A DNA stretch of 64,000 bases from Berghia stephanieae (GCA_034508935.3 CM067448.1:50141024-50205023); one strand, 5' to 3'. Numbered from the stretch's first letter, positions 40,678 through 53,266 are shown. A program made the numbers and translations. Notes: generated by a model from the letters alone, not told the origin.

Positions 40678-40678
40678 A

Positions 40679-40726
<48 letters not shown>

Positions 40727-40842
40727 AAACACAGAGTCCCAAAGTCGAGGTTTAGGGATAATATAAGGCAAAAGGAGAAGAATGTTAACTCCATAAAAAG
40801 CAAAATTAGTTTTTCCGCTCCGCTTGGTTTCCTTGCGGATGT

Positions 40843-40896
<54 letters not shown>

Positions 40897-40900
40897 ATTT
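40678..40900. repeat. (CA)n and (GT)n tracts facing each other
   Basis: CA units at 40680-40722 and GT units at 40846-40894 lie 125 bases apart in inverse arrangement, so they could pair. Confidence 0.85.
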
Positions 40901-41032
40901 GTTTAGGTTTGTTTTGTTTTGTTTTATAGCGGATGAATAAATAACTCATTAATGACGTTTTAATGTAGCTTTCGATTGAGTGACTCGCCAGCTGATGTGA
41001 ATCAATGTGGTTTATTCAGAGTCGCTTCGCAC

Positions 41033-41160
41033 CGCGCCACACCACACAGCACAGCACCACACCACACCAGTACCATACAGCACCATATAGCACCACACCA
41101 GCACCACACCAGCACCATAGAGCACCACACGACACCATACAGCACCACATTAGATAGCGC
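41033..41160 (+). repeat. degenerate (CACCA/CAGCACCA)n minisatellite
   Basis: CACCACACCAGCACCATA-type units of 10-15 bases. Open frames here are repeat translations. The neighbouring 40901-41032 and 41161-41402 have no recognised content. Confidence 0.75.
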
Positions 41161-41402
41161 CACACTGTTCAATGAAAGCCCGAGAGCAAAGTAGTCAAAA
41201 GCAAAGCCGGTACCTAATTCAATGAGGTTTTTAATCAATCAATTTGTTTTTTGCTATTGAGTGCGTGCGTAACCATTTTCATGCGGTGCTTTGCTTTTGA
41301 TAATTAATTCCCGTGTTATGTTTAAGTATTATATCGTGTAAGGATAATAATATTATTTATATAAACAAAACATTTAGGGATTTGCTTTCATCACATTGAT
41401 TT

Positions 41403-41480
41403 CAGGCGACGTGCACTTATTTGCAGATCTGATAACCCAATACATTATTGGCTCGTTGTAGATAATAGAAATCTCAACAA
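41403..41480 (+). mobile_element. MITE-N arm
   Basis: GACGTGCACTTATTTGCAGA to GATAATAGAAATCTCAAC, matching 59868-59930. Confidence 0.6.
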
Positions 41481-41497
41481 CAACAACAACAACAATG

Positions 41498-41594
<97 letters not shown>
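41481..41594 (+). repeat. (AAC)n then (AAT)n microsatellite
   Basis: Short AAC run followed by about 30 AAT units. The following 41595-41800 has nothing recognised. Confidence 0.95.
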
Positions 41595-41596
<2 letters not shown>

Positions 41597-41801
41597 CAAA
41601 TTTATTCAGCGTTCATTCTCGTGTAAAACACAAGCTCTGGGCACTTTACAATATAAATTATCAATTTTGAGTGGAAAAAAATGCAAAGCAATGAATTTAT
41701 AGTCAAAACAATGATTCATAACGTCAATAAAATCAAATACAGTAAAGATGTGTCTTGAGATTATTTTAAAGGCATGTAAAGACTTGCACTCAAAATATCT
41801 T

Positions 41802-42097
41802 GAGCTTTTATATCGCGCAATATCCACTAAACGTGCTCAAAGCGCTTTACAAGGGGTCCCTGACCAACAGCAACACGTAACACGTAGAACGAGAGATGAC
41901 GCCTGTTAGGCGATATTACACTTTTTCGGACAAAGACAACGCTGTTAACGGCCAGGTACTCATTTTACACCTGAGTACGGTGAGAGAATGTGAGTAAAGA
42001 GTCTTTTCCAAGGACTCAACTATGCGCCGAGCGAGGCTCAAACCCAGGAACTTCCGATCCGAAAGCGGGTGTCATACCACTAGACCACATAGCCACA
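41802..42097 (-). mobile_element. SINE-A, full length
   Basis: GAGCTTTTATATCGCGC to ACCACATAGCCACAC, close to consensus. Confidence 0.9.
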
Positions 42098-42124
42098 CGA
42101 TATCATGGTGAGAGACTGTGTATA

Positions 42125-42299
42125 GATAGTATAGCTCTAGACACTGCCATCCGGAAGTATAATGGACCAACACACAAAACTATGTGTAACCTTGAAGATT
42201 GATAGTCTGGTTAATACAGTTTTAGTGAGGACTAATCTTAAACGCGGATGGCAAAAAAAGCAATAACAAAGACCTGAGTGACGTCAACTTCATACTATA
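42125..42299 (+). mobile_element. MITE-E with an internal deletion
   Basis: The GCGCTTGGCTAAG block is shortened to TAGCTCTAGACA. Other blocks and TGACGTCA are present; TATA on the left. Confidence 0.8.
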
Positions 42300-42383
42300 T
42301 ATAAAGGGGCCTTCCAATCCAAAGTCGACTGTCAAACCCCAAGAGCACATGGCAGCCTTTAAATCCAATGGGAGCGATATATA

Positions 42384-43364
42384 GATAGTTCGAAGATGAC
42401 GTCACACGGGTCTTTGTTATTGTTAATTGCCATCCACGTGTATGAGTAATGCTCACTGAGCTGTATTAACCTGACTATAAACGTTCATGGATACACACAA
42501 TTTTGTGGGTTGGTCCGTTATAGATAGTATGCAGATGACGTCACTCAGGCCTTTGTTATTGTTTTTGCCATCCGCGTTTGTGAGTTGTTCTCACTAAACT
42601 GTATTAACCAGACTATAAAAGTTCATGGTTACACAGAGTTTGTGTGTTGGTCCGTTATACTTCCGGATGGCAATGTTATGAGCTTCTTAGCCAAGCGCAT
42701 ACTATCTATAGATAGTTCGAAGATGACGTCACACGGGTCTTTGTTATTGTTAATTGCCATCCACGTGTATGAGTAATGCTCACTGAGCTGTATTAACCTG
42801 ACTATAAACGTTCATGGATACACACAATTTTGTGGGTTGGTCCGTTATAGATAGTTCGAAGATGACGTCACACGGGTCTTTGTTATTGTTAATTGCCATC
42901 CACGTGTATGAGTAATGCTCACTGAGCTGTATTAACCTGACTATAAACGTTCATGGATACACACAATTTTGTGGGTTGGTCCGTTATAGATAGTTCGAAG
43001 ATGACGTCACTCAGGTCTTTGTTATTGTTTTTTGCCATCCACGTGTATGAGTAATGCTCACTGAGCTGTATTAACCTGACTATAAACGTTCATGGATACA
43101 CACAATTTTGTGGGTTGGTCCGTTATAGATAGTTTGAAGACGACGTCACTCAGGTCTTTGTTATTGTTTTTTGCCATCCGAGTTTATGAGTAATGCTCAC
43201 TGAACTGCATTAACCGGACTATAAACTTTCATGGATACACACAGTTTTGTGTGTTGGTCCGTTATACTTCCGGATGGCAATGTTATGAGCTTCTTCGCCA
43301 ATCGCATACTATCTATACTTCCGGATGACAATGTTATGAGCTTCTTAGCCAAGCGCAGACTATC
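42384..43364 (-). repeat. nested and tandem MITE-E array
   Basis: In order: E cut at 42518; full E 42523-42706; three 135-base truncated units 42711-42845, 42850-42984 and 42989-43123 (period 139 with TATA); full E 43128-43313; then the missing 47-base end of a cut E at 43318-43364. All junctions are TATA. The truncated units stop exactly at GGTTGGTCCGT, where the full element reads GTCCGTTATACTTCCGG. Confidence 0.9.
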
Positions 43365-43569
43365 TATATTCATGTTTTCGTCCAACCAGGTCATCAATCA
43401 CATGATTTGCTGCTCTCCAACGATTGGATGTTTCTTCACAAATGTAAACACGCTGCTTTGTTTACAAATGTTATAAACATACCCATGTGTCAAGCTGAAT
43501 ACAATGACCGATCGTGATATTAGATATTTCAAAAGGTGTGAGCACTTTTCACTGTGGGGTCACTTTCAG

Positions 43570-43808
43570 CGTGGCCTTCATAAAGTTATGGCCTGAAACT
43601 GGCCAAAAAATGACGTCAAAATGCCAGTCTTTTGCCACAAAGGAAAACAAATTGTGAGTTGTATTCAATAGTTCAACCAATGAAATGACTTGTTTCCATG
43701 AGCTCTACTAACGACAACTCACTGGGCGGTACAAAAACCAAATAATGACGTCAAACTGCCAGTCCTTTTGGATTTCAGTATCAGACAATAACATAACGAT
43801 GGCTACGG
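43570..43808 (+). mobile_element. MITE-G inside MITE-O
   Basis: CGTGGCCTTCATAAAGTTAT to ACATAACGATGGCTACGG. O sequence lies on both sides. Confidence 0.85.
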
Positions 43809-43867
43809 TTTGAGCCCATATTACAATGTGACCAATGACCTCAAACACACGGAAAGTTAATATTAAA

Positions 43868-44240
43868 GATAGTTCGAAGATGGCGTCAATCAAGCCTTTG
43901 TTGTTATTTTTTGCCATCCGCGTTTGTGAGTTGTTCTCACTAAACTGTATTAACCAGACTATAAAAGTTCATGGTTATAGATAGTATGCAGATGACGTCA
44001 CTCATGCCTTTGTTATTGTTTTTGCCATCCGCGTTTGTGAGTTGTTCTCACTAGACTGTATTAACCAGACTATAAAAGTTCATGGTTACACAGAGTTTGT
44101 GTGTTGGTCCGTTATACTTCCGGATGGCAATGTTGTGAACTCCTTGGCCAAGCGCATTCTATCTATACAGAGTTTGTGTGTTGGTCCGTTATACTTCCGG
44201 ATGGCAATGTTGTGAACTCCTTGGCCAAGCGCATTCTATC
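43868..44240 (-). mobile_element. MITE-E containing another MITE-E
   Basis: The outer copy runs to AAAAGTTCATGGTTATA (43979) and resumes after 44167 with CAGAGTTTGTGTGTTGGTCC to CATTCTATC. Confidence 0.9.
43980..44163 (-). mobile_element. inner MITE-E, flanked by duplicated TATA
   Basis: Complete subfamily-2 copy. TATA at 43976-43979 and 44164-44167. Same orientation as its host. Confidence 0.95.
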
Positions 44241-44244
44241 TATA

Positions 44245-44430
44245 GATAGTTGGCGCTTGGCTAAGAAGCTCATAACATTGCCATCCGGAAGTATAACGGA
44301 CCAACACACAAAGCTGTGTGTATCCATGAACGTTTATAGTCGGGTTAATACAGTTCAGTGAGCTTTACTCATAAACGCGGACGGCAAAAAACAATAACAA
44401 AGACCTGAGTGACGTCATCTTCGAACTATC
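44245..44430 (+). mobile_element. MITE-E, full length
   Basis: Shares the TATA at 44241-44244 with the outer copy to its left and has its own TATA at 44431-44434. Orientation is opposite to the neighbour. Confidence 0.95.
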
Positions 44431-44439
44431 TATATGATT

Positions 44440-44441
<2 letters not shown>

Positions 44442-44481
<40 letters not shown>
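44442..44481 (+). repeat. uninterrupted 40-base poly-G run
   Basis: Forty consecutive G, then T and nine more G. It starts eight bases beyond a MITE-E. Confidence 0.9.
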
Positions 44482-44482
<1 letters not shown>

Positions 44483-44550
44483 GGGGGGGGGAGCTGGAAA
44501 CCATGTAGAGTGCTCGACAGTTTCTTGGAGCGAATTATTTAATTTTTAAT

Positions 44551-44731
44551 CTATTCTCACACAATTTCTTTTTACACATTCTCCAACAAAGTTGTTTCAC
44601 CCAGAATTCCTGGAATCATCAGGGAGGTCATTTTGAGGTATCTGGGAGGAATGTTGTTGTGTCCTGACAGGACAACACCTCTGGATGAAACAACGTTGTT
44701 GGAGAATGTGTGAAAAAATGAGGTGAGAATA
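44551..44731. mobile_element. MITE-U, long inverted repeat
   Basis: ACACATTCTCCAACAAAGTT and GTTTCACCCAGA face CTGGATGAAACAACGTTG and TTGGAGAATGTGTG. The arms are about 55 bases with few mismatches, around a 65-base loop. Only copy seen. Confidence 0.8.
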
Positions 44732-44777
44732 CATTTAAAAAAAAGAAAAAAAAAAAAAAATATATATATATCATTCA

Positions 44778-44778
44778 A

Positions 44779-44809
<31 letters not shown>

Positions 44810-45104
44810 CCACACACACTTACATAATACCGTTTTCAAACGTTGGTTGACATCTATTATTAAGCTCAACGAACGCATGTGAGATGAAAAATAACTTGAA
44901 ATGACAACGGCCTTGCTGCTATCTATGATATCGAGCAAAAAACAAAAATGCCGTCGTCAACCAAAGAATGGGCGGGCTGACTGGCTGTCCATTCATTCAA
45001 TTAACCTTTTAGATTTAATGTCAGTGATATTTATATACTATATAAAAGATCAACTCCAACAACCGCCCACCGCCAAACACATCTCGGCAACACCACCCCC
45101 CCCC

Positions 45105-45135
<31 letters not shown>

Positions 45136-45140
45136 ACACA
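44778..45140. repeat. two C-run plus (CA)n segments
   Basis: C runs at 44780-44796 and 45097-45120 are each followed by (CA)n. The DNA between them shows no recognised gene. Confidence 0.8.
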
Positions 45141-45321
45141 CGATTCACGACGTCACATGCATAAAATCCGTTTATTATCGCCTTGTTTTTCCGTCTAATA
45201 GGCGACGTTTGATTCAAAATGTCAATGGTGAAATATTGATGATGAACAAGGTGATTATTTGAGGGCCCATTATTGACGTCATTATCTTTATTATTGACAT
45301 TAATTTGCTGATTTGATCTGA

Positions 45322-45475
45322 TTAATGTAAGCGTTGCTGCTCGAAGCTCGAAGAAATGAATAAACAATGTGAAATTGAATGTATCTACGCTTCAATTTAA
45401 TGAACGAAAACAGATAATGTGGACGTTTCGGGTTTCCCCTTTATCAACAAAACAGGATGAATGAAACACTACAGA
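45322..45475 (-). repeat. repeat R, one arm
   Basis: GTTGCTGCTCGAAGCTCGAA, GTGAAATTGAATG and CGGGTTTCCCCTTTATCAAC follow the order at 25450-25600. Confidence 0.65.
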
Positions 45476-45592
45476 CGATACGATACGTTACAATACGATA
45501 CGTTATGAAGTGCATTTTATTGACTCATTTAGGTACTCTAGATTTTGGTATAAAGTAATAACTCTGGGTGGGGTTCCTGACCTCCCATAGTG

Positions 45593-46243
45593 TGTAAGAG
45601 AGTTAGCTTATAGCAAGTGGGTTTAATGAGTTCACAGTGCTTGTATATCAGTTAAACTTGGTCATTATATTGAGTAGTCTAGGTCAGTTTTACGTTCCAA
45701 AGTTAAAGGATTGGTCATTATATTGAGTACTAGAAAATTACTTTCTTTGATCGGTGTTACTTGGTTATTGGGGATAATAGCATCAAATTATAGTTGGAAT
45801 TTATTATTTGGGCGTACAGATTATTTGGGCGTACTGAACTAACGTTTACCAAAAGTAATATTATATCATAAAAGGCGGGGTTTAACACCAATATGTAGGA
45901 ATTGACGTTTCAGGTTTGATTATGATTTGGTCTTACTCTTAGGGGTTGGATTATAGACTGACAGGGAACTGCCAAAACTGCAAGGGGGCGTGGAAACAAT
46001 GGAACTGTGGGTAAAATTTTGATAGGGATAAAAGAGGATGTTTCGAGGAAAAGGATAGGATTCAACTTGACCATGAGCTGCACACTTTAAACCTTTTGTG
46101 CTCACCATCTTTTATTTGAATATTTTTGGACATAGAATTTGTTTGGTTGCAATTTGTGAAAATGTAAGTTGGATTGTTAAACAACGCAATAAAAATCGCT
46201 ATATAAGATCACAAGCCTTTACATATGTATTTGCTACACCACA
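45593..46243 (+). repeat. left LTR
   Basis: 651 bases, TG…CA termini. CAATAAAAATCGCTATATAA near 46188-46207 combines an AATAAA motif and a TATA-like motif close to the end. Confidence 0.9.
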
Positions 46244-46697
46244 TATGTATCTATTTGGTGTCGTGTCTCAGGATTCTTATATATCTTTTTTGGAGCCATG
46301 GTACCAGGATGTAAAGATGTTATTATTCCGAACCATGGATACACAAGAAATGTGTATTGTTGCAGTGTTAATATATATTGAAGTTTTTGTGAGACTCGAA
46401 TTTTGAAGTGAAAATTGTGAACAGATAGGGAAATAGTTTTATTTGGGAAAGAAAATGAATATCAATTTTGAAGGTGAAGTAGTGGAATTATTTTGTATTG
46501 AAATATGAAAAAAAAAAATTTGAAATTATAGATGATTCCTAAAATTCTGACAAAAGACGATATTTAAAAAAATAGATAAATATACTAAATAATATTTAAA
46601 TTAAGAGTCACAGATAGAAAAGGAAATTTTAAAAAAATATAGATATATAGGGCAATATATTATATTCAAAAAGTGAAAACAATATATTATAGAACGG

Positions 46698-46831
<134 letters not shown>

Positions 46832-49164
46832 GCATTGATGCTATACGTATTTTATTTAATTAAAAAGAAGAGAGGGAGAGATGAAGAAAAATTGCAGAAT
46901 TTAAATGATATTTTAGTGCGTTTTATTTTTCAAAATAAATGAAAATGCGTTTACTTATAATCGGGCGTTTCGGAACAAATCTTCGAATATTAATTTGTAC
47001 CGTTAATGGCAATGTTTTGTTAATATCAGTAACAAAGATGTGTCGATTTTTATTTCAATTTTTGTATGTTACTGTTGGAATTACATGACAGTTGGTCCAT
47101 TATTTAATGTTGTTACGTTTTTTTTCTGTCAAAATGACTCAAGAAGATGATGGCAATAAAAACACGTACATTATAAGTTTTGATAATTGAAAAATGTCTT
47201 ATGGTATTTATTGTTATATTACAACATCATTGGTTATATTTTTCTCCCGTCAATAGGGATGAATTGGTAGGTTGATATTGACTCTTTGAGATTCATGGGT
47301 TCATGACAAAGAGCAAAGTTTTATATCTGTTTGTATTCTTGGTAATAAATGTGTGGTTAACGCAGCCAAGTAATCGACAACAGAGCTTATTTAGTTGTGT
47401 AATGAGACATGGCGTTATAATAGATTACATAAGACATTTGGATTTTATCACTGGAAATTAAGTTGAAATGATTTATGCGGAATATGAGTCAATCGTTGTT
47501 TTGTTTAGTTTTGTTTTGAAACGCGTTTCATCGTGATTTTTAAAGGAGACATATTCTCATAATAACGGAATAACGGACTTTTGGTTTAAAGTCGGAGAAC
47601 AAATAAAATGACGGAGTATTAATTATTATGAAAGACTGATGTCTTGTAATGGGAGTTAAAATGTTATTACGGAAGAATAACAAAATATTGAAAATGCATT
47701 ACCATGTCATGTGAGCTGATAATATTTGTGACACAAGTGGTTAACTTGTTAAGAATCAGCGAATTATAAGTAACCCATATGGTAAAATGCTGTATATGCA
47801 TATTGGGTAAATAAGCGCAGTGATGTAAGACGCGGTAATTAAAGTGCACACGGTTTAAATTACGAGACGCAGGAATGAGGCGTTCGGGAATATTTTATTT
47901 TGCGTTTGATTAAAGCGCTTGGTTTAACATTATGAAATGATGCAGAAGGCGGAGAATTTTTATAAATACGATGCGCGTGGTTAAAGCGCACACAATTATC
48001 AATGCTATATTAAGAGGCGCGAGATAACGTCGCAATGAGTTATATGAATATTTTTATAAGCCGAGGGCAAAGGCGCGAAACATTGAATTTTTATTGACCA
48101 GAGTGTATATCGTTTCTGCAAATATTTTGATTATCATATTTTTCTCCTATAGATTCGCTGTTGTAATTGTAATCAATATTTACTGCGTGGTTTGAATTTA
48201 ACATTTATATCATAAAGTGTGTAACTGAGTTGAAGAAGAAGTTATGTTCAATTGTCAAATCTTAAGTGTGTAATCAATCGGCAATCAGTTGAAATGGTAG
48301 GAAGTGCTACGATAACATAAACAAAATCATATTTCATTAAATTAGGGATTTTCTAAGGGGAATAATTCGAGTTAATCAAAGGCAGAAGTAGTGTTTGCAC
48401 TAAAACATGATACAGTCATCACGAAAGAGGACACTTGCAACCATCAGTCATAACGGGAACGCTGATGACAACGACAGAGGCAACTCAAACACAGCCACAA
48501 CAGAGGTCGGGAAATGTCCTAATCCCTTTGGTCTATCCACGAATACATTAAAATGGAGTAACAATCTCGACTACGCCATTGATACGTCCAGAATCAACAC
48601 AATCTACAGACTACAAATACACAGCAACCTCAATTACATCGTACCTTTCAACTTATACAAACTTGACAGAATTCATAAAATAATATCTGTATCAACACAG
48701 ATTTCTTCCATGAACCTTTTTTATATTTACATTCTTTATTGAACAATTGGATTACTTGTATTTACTTCTACGACAACAATACCCAACGATGTACGATGTC
48801 AATAATTACATAAACGTTCAAGATACGATTGTTTTTACAAAAATGATGTCCAATTGTGAACAATACTACTTCCATCATATTCAGTGGTGAGCGTATTCAA
48901 ATTTAAACTTATGTCAATATACAAGTGTGCAGCACCCATATCTACAACTTATAAACATTGAATATTATAATAACGCCTGTCTTAGTATCATTGTAAAAGA
49001 TAAAGGCTATATATGTATATAAGACAATGCAGGAAAAGTATCGCAAAACGCCACATGAGCGATTTCCTTGGATTCATTATCGTATGATATTCAACAACCT
49101 GCGTTCAAATAACGAAAATATTGTTGACCTTATTCAACCCTACTACATACACTACTAGACTACG

Positions 49165-49310
49165 TTATTGTTACATCATCTACCTGGTGTGTGGACTCAC
49201 ATCACCCACCGGTACTCTGCAAGATTACATCATCTACCTGGTGTTTGGACTCACATCACCCACCGGTACTCTACAGATTACATCATCTGCCTGGTGTGTG
49301 CTCACATGCC
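49165..49310 (+). repeat. 64-bp tandem repeat inside the LTR element
   Basis: ACATCATCTACCTGGTGTGT and CTCACATCACCCACCGGTAC occur in two near-identical units and a partial third. Confidence 0.8.
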
Positions 49311-49785
49311 ACCTCATCAGAACTCGATCAACAAACACAGACAATTACAACACACGACCTCTGTCGACTACTACACACGAACTCTTGGTCAACACATGGC
49401 TGAGTTCACAACTTTCTTTTGACTTGCTGGATAAGTCAAACTTCATTTAAATTCAAGATCTCGCACACAGTTAATCTTGAATTTTTACAATTTCATCTAC
49501 AATGAGATTCAACGTTTACACAAGACAACCACAAATATCTACGAGGAGAATCGACCCAGATGCCGGAGATGAATGGATTACAGCGACGTCACAAGACCAA
49601 GAAACAACCCAACAGGTTAAGCATACGTTTGCTACCTGTAGAGTCTTTTTTCGTCCAAATTCAAAAGACTCGAACAAATACAACACACTAATTACAAAAG
49701 TTGGTCACTTTAGTAACAGCCCACAATCACATACTGTGTTAGATTTTACTTATTTAGTTATTTACACTGTACTAAATATGAATAA

Positions 49786-49895
49786 TTCGGACAGACTAAT
49801 GACTGATTATTTACTAAACACTAAATATGTGATGTGAACAAGTCGGACAGACTAATGTCTGATTATTTATTAAACACTAAATATTTGAATGTGAA
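49786..49895 (+). repeat. 58-bp direct duplication inside the LTR element
   Basis: TCGGACAGACTAATG and GATTATTTACTAAACACTAA recur once about 58 bases later. Confidence 0.75.
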
Positions 49896-50744
49896 GACAT
49901 TATGGTGATAATTCGAAGACATTTACAGAGGAAAAAGTTTTTAATTAATTAACAATAATTAAATTGAATTTATGACACTTGGGCTATTCAGTGACCACAA
50001 CACACACAACAATGCAACACGTAGACTAGATACAACCACCTCAACTCTTATAGTTGATATATTTTTTTCATTACATGAAAACTCATTCTAAATGGAGACA
50101 ATGACTTAATTAACAATTACTGACAATTTTTACAGGATGACCATTCTCAAAACGAACGGATTACTGAGAAATGTGACCTCTGATGGATGACCACAAAGAA
50201 CAATTTGATATCAATGTAGTTGTAAACTACACCCTGATGACTTAAAAAGCTTAAAAAATTGAAACATCAACAATGAACAATGAATGATAATAACTTCAAC
50301 TTGAATTTTAAAATGATGATAATGCTATTATTTTGATTTATTTTTTTAATATTTTTTTTATTACTAATTGAAATGTAATCCTTCGTATATGGATTTAGAT
50401 GTCTATAATACATTATTTGTACCACATATTATAAGTAGGAATTAATGTAATAATGTTGTTTAAATGGAATCATACAATATAAGGGAATATACAAGGTACT
50501 GGTTTTGATATGTCAGTAAATGAGTAGACATACATGGAAGCTGAGATTATCACCCATGTCGTAAAGAGTTGAATTTGAGATTGAATAAGACAACGTGAGT
50601 ATATCACAAATGGAATTTGAACCATCCTTTTTCACGCAATACTATTTATGTGTGATGGGATATGACGAGAATTAAACACTTTTATTGCTATGAAGATGGA
50701 ATTTAAGGTGAAAAGATATTTTTTTCTTTGAACTTTTAATTACT

Positions 50745-51030
50745 TGATATCTTACTGTCGATGTTGTAATGCCTTAAAAAGTATAATCGATAAATATATA
50801 AATGTTTAATCAACTTTCGTGTTGGTAAATTTAAATTTTAATCACTTTTAAATGATAGATACCTTACTGTTGATGTTGTAATTTGAAAGAAAAAAAATAT
50901 ATAATCGATATATATATATCTATTTAGATGTTGTAATCAAATTTGATGTTTGTGAATTTATCAATGTTGTAATACTATAAAACCTATAATTGATATATAT
51001 GAATGTTGTAATCAACTTTGGTGTTTTTGA
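50745..51030 (+). repeat. degenerate 90-100 bp repeats near the right LTR
   Basis: GATGTTGTAAT, TATAATCGATA and AATCAACTTT(C/G)GTGTT recur about three times with heavy variation. Confidence 0.6.
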
Positions 51031-51196
51031 ATTTAAAGTTTAAAGTTTTTAAATATTTAACTGGTATAAGTATTATCATTTTAACATTTATTTATTACAT
51101 TTTAGTTGGACATTACATATATATTTAATCTCTCACTGTAATTTTTTTGAATTGAAATTGTTTTAAAGTCAATTTAAATTCTAAGAAAGGGGCGTA

Positions 51197-51847
51197 TGTA
51201 AGAGAGTTAGCTTATAGCAAGTGGGTTTAATGAGTTCACAGTGCTTGTATATCAGTTAAACTTGGTCATTATATTGAGTAGTCTAGGTCAGTTTTACGTT
51301 CCAAAGTTAAAGGATTGGTCATTATATTGAGTACTAGAAAATTACTTTCTTTGATCGGTGTTACTTGGTTATTGGGGATAATAGCATCAAATTATAGTTG
51401 GAATTTATTATTTGGGCGTACAGATTATTTGGGCGTACTGAACTAACGTTTACCAAAAGTAATATTATATCATAAAAGGCGGGGTTTAACACCAATATGT
51501 AGGAATTGACGTTTCAGGTTTGATTATGATTTGGTCTTACTCTTAGGGGTTGGATTATAGACTGACAGGGAACTGCCAAAACTGCAAGGGGGCGTGGAAA
51601 CAATGGAACTGTGGGTAAAATTTTGATAGGGATAAAAGAGGATGTTTCGAGGAAAAGGATAGGATTCAACTTGACCATGAGCTGCACACTTTAGACCTTT
51701 TGTGCTCACCATCTTTTATTTGAATATTTTTGGACATAGAATTTGTTTGGTTGCAATTTGTGAAAATGTAAGTTGGATTGTTAAACAACGCAATAAAAAT
51801 CGCTATATAAGATCACAAGCCTTTACATATGTATTTGCTACACCACA
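51197..51847 (+). repeat. right LTR
   Basis: 651 bases, the same length as the left LTR and visually almost identical. Confidence 0.9.
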
Positions 51848-52375
51848 AGTGGGCAGGGAGTTACATACTGTATCTTCTACCCCCCTATATCTGGGTGTGG
51901 TTCCTGACCTCCCATAATGGGCAGGGAGGTATATACTGTGTCTTCTATTCCCCTATATTTGTTTTCCAACACGCTTTCTGTCTTTGTCTTGGAATGAGAT
52001 TACTTTGTTTTGTCCTGGCCCTGGCTGGAGTACTGTCTGGGAAGGGAAACTGTCAAATGCATAATTATTATTTTGGGAGATGGTATTTTTCCTTGTAAAT
52101 CATCTCTGTTATGTATTATTATATTTGTTATTTTGAATGAATAATGTATGCATTTGAGTGTATTCCTCTTTGTTGGATTCTGTGCTTGTGTCCGGATGAG
52201 ACTTTTAGGTGATCTCAAACTAAGTACATTGGTGGTATGCTCTTGGAATCTACATCTAATCCCTATTTGTTCCCAGATCCCCTTTATCTTACTTTCTCTT
52301 GGGTGCTTTAATTGTAATTCCAGAACTTTTTACTATCCCATTTTTTCCTTTTTACTGGCGCTGATATGACCTATA

Positions 52376-52561
52376 GATAGTTCGTAGATGACGTCACGCA
52401 GGTCTTTGTTATTGTTTTTTCCCATCCTCGTTTATGAGTAATGCTCACTGAACTGTATTAACCTGACTATAAACGCTCATGGATACACACAGTATTGTGT
52501 GTTGGTCCGTTATACTTCCGGGTGGCAATATTATGAGCTTCTTAGCCAAGCGCATACTATC
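52376..52561 (-). mobile_element. MITE-E inside repeat F
   Basis: Complete copy; TATA at 52372-52375, TATG on the right. It lies in the F block that normally reads GATATGACCTTAATGTGTTG. Confidence 0.9.
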
Positions 52562-52597
52562 TATGTGTGTTGCAAGCGCCGTAAAACCCTTAAAAAC

Positions 52598-53165
52598 TAA
52601 AATTACTAACTAATACTAATACGAATTCAATACACTATAATAATTATAATATTTGCCGAGTGCCAGTTGGTGCTAACACAATTTCTCTAATGCACCATGC
52701 GTACGCGCTCAATAAACGAACTCCATATTATTCTCCATTCGCATTGTCCTCTTTATAACAATTGATCGAATTTTTTCTGACGTGCACGTGCACCAAGCTG
52801 AAAAAATGTCGAAAACTGGAAATGAACTCGACCTTAAACTGATAAAACACTTTTTTTAAAAATCATTTTGGCCAGAAAAAAACTATTATTATTAAAATCA
52901 ATTAATTTATAGAATGCCAACTTGTTAAAACGTTTAAAACTTGAATATATCTTGGAAGGCTCAGAATTAAGAGCTTTTGATAACGTGAGTCAGATAAATT
53001 CATTCATATTTAAGTTTTCAAAAATATGTCCAAAATTTGATTTAAAAAAAAATATATTTACTTTGTCAGTGCAAAGAAGAAATTTGGCTGGTGCGCCCCG
53101 TGCCGGTTATGGATCTCACTAGTTCATTATTAATGGAAGGGTGGGAGATTTAACACGTGGTGTAA
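52598..53165. other. no recognised gene
   Basis: Unique AT-rich DNA. A 66-residue frame at 52922-53122 has no recognisable motif and no support from context. Confidence 0.5.
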
Positions 53166-53171
53166 TGGATA

Positions 53172-53174
53172 GAG

Positions 53175-53205
<31 letters not shown>

Positions 53206-53266
53206 AAGAGACGGGGAGAGAGAGAGGAGAGAGAAGAACGAGAAAGAGAGAGAGATACGAGAGAGA

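Larger units (their letters stand above)
42366..43865 (+). mobile_element. MITE-O carrying a MITE-E array and a MITE-G
   Basis: The O start (CCAATGGGAGCGATATA) is at 42366-42380 and O resumes at 43369 (TTCATGTTTTCGTCCAACCA). It is interrupted again by MITE-G at 43570-43808 and closes with GACCAATGACCTCAAACACA to about 43865. Without guests about 260 bp remain, the normal O length. Confidence 0.8.

Noticed and set aside
42711-43123. CRISPR-like or satellite array of 139-bp units
   Set aside because: No spacers; units are truncated MITE-E copies joined at TATA.
48407-49837. two 111-residue frames inside the LTR element as possible proteins
   Set aside because: No recognisable domain; the interior is AT-rich and both are short, so I could not support a coding call.
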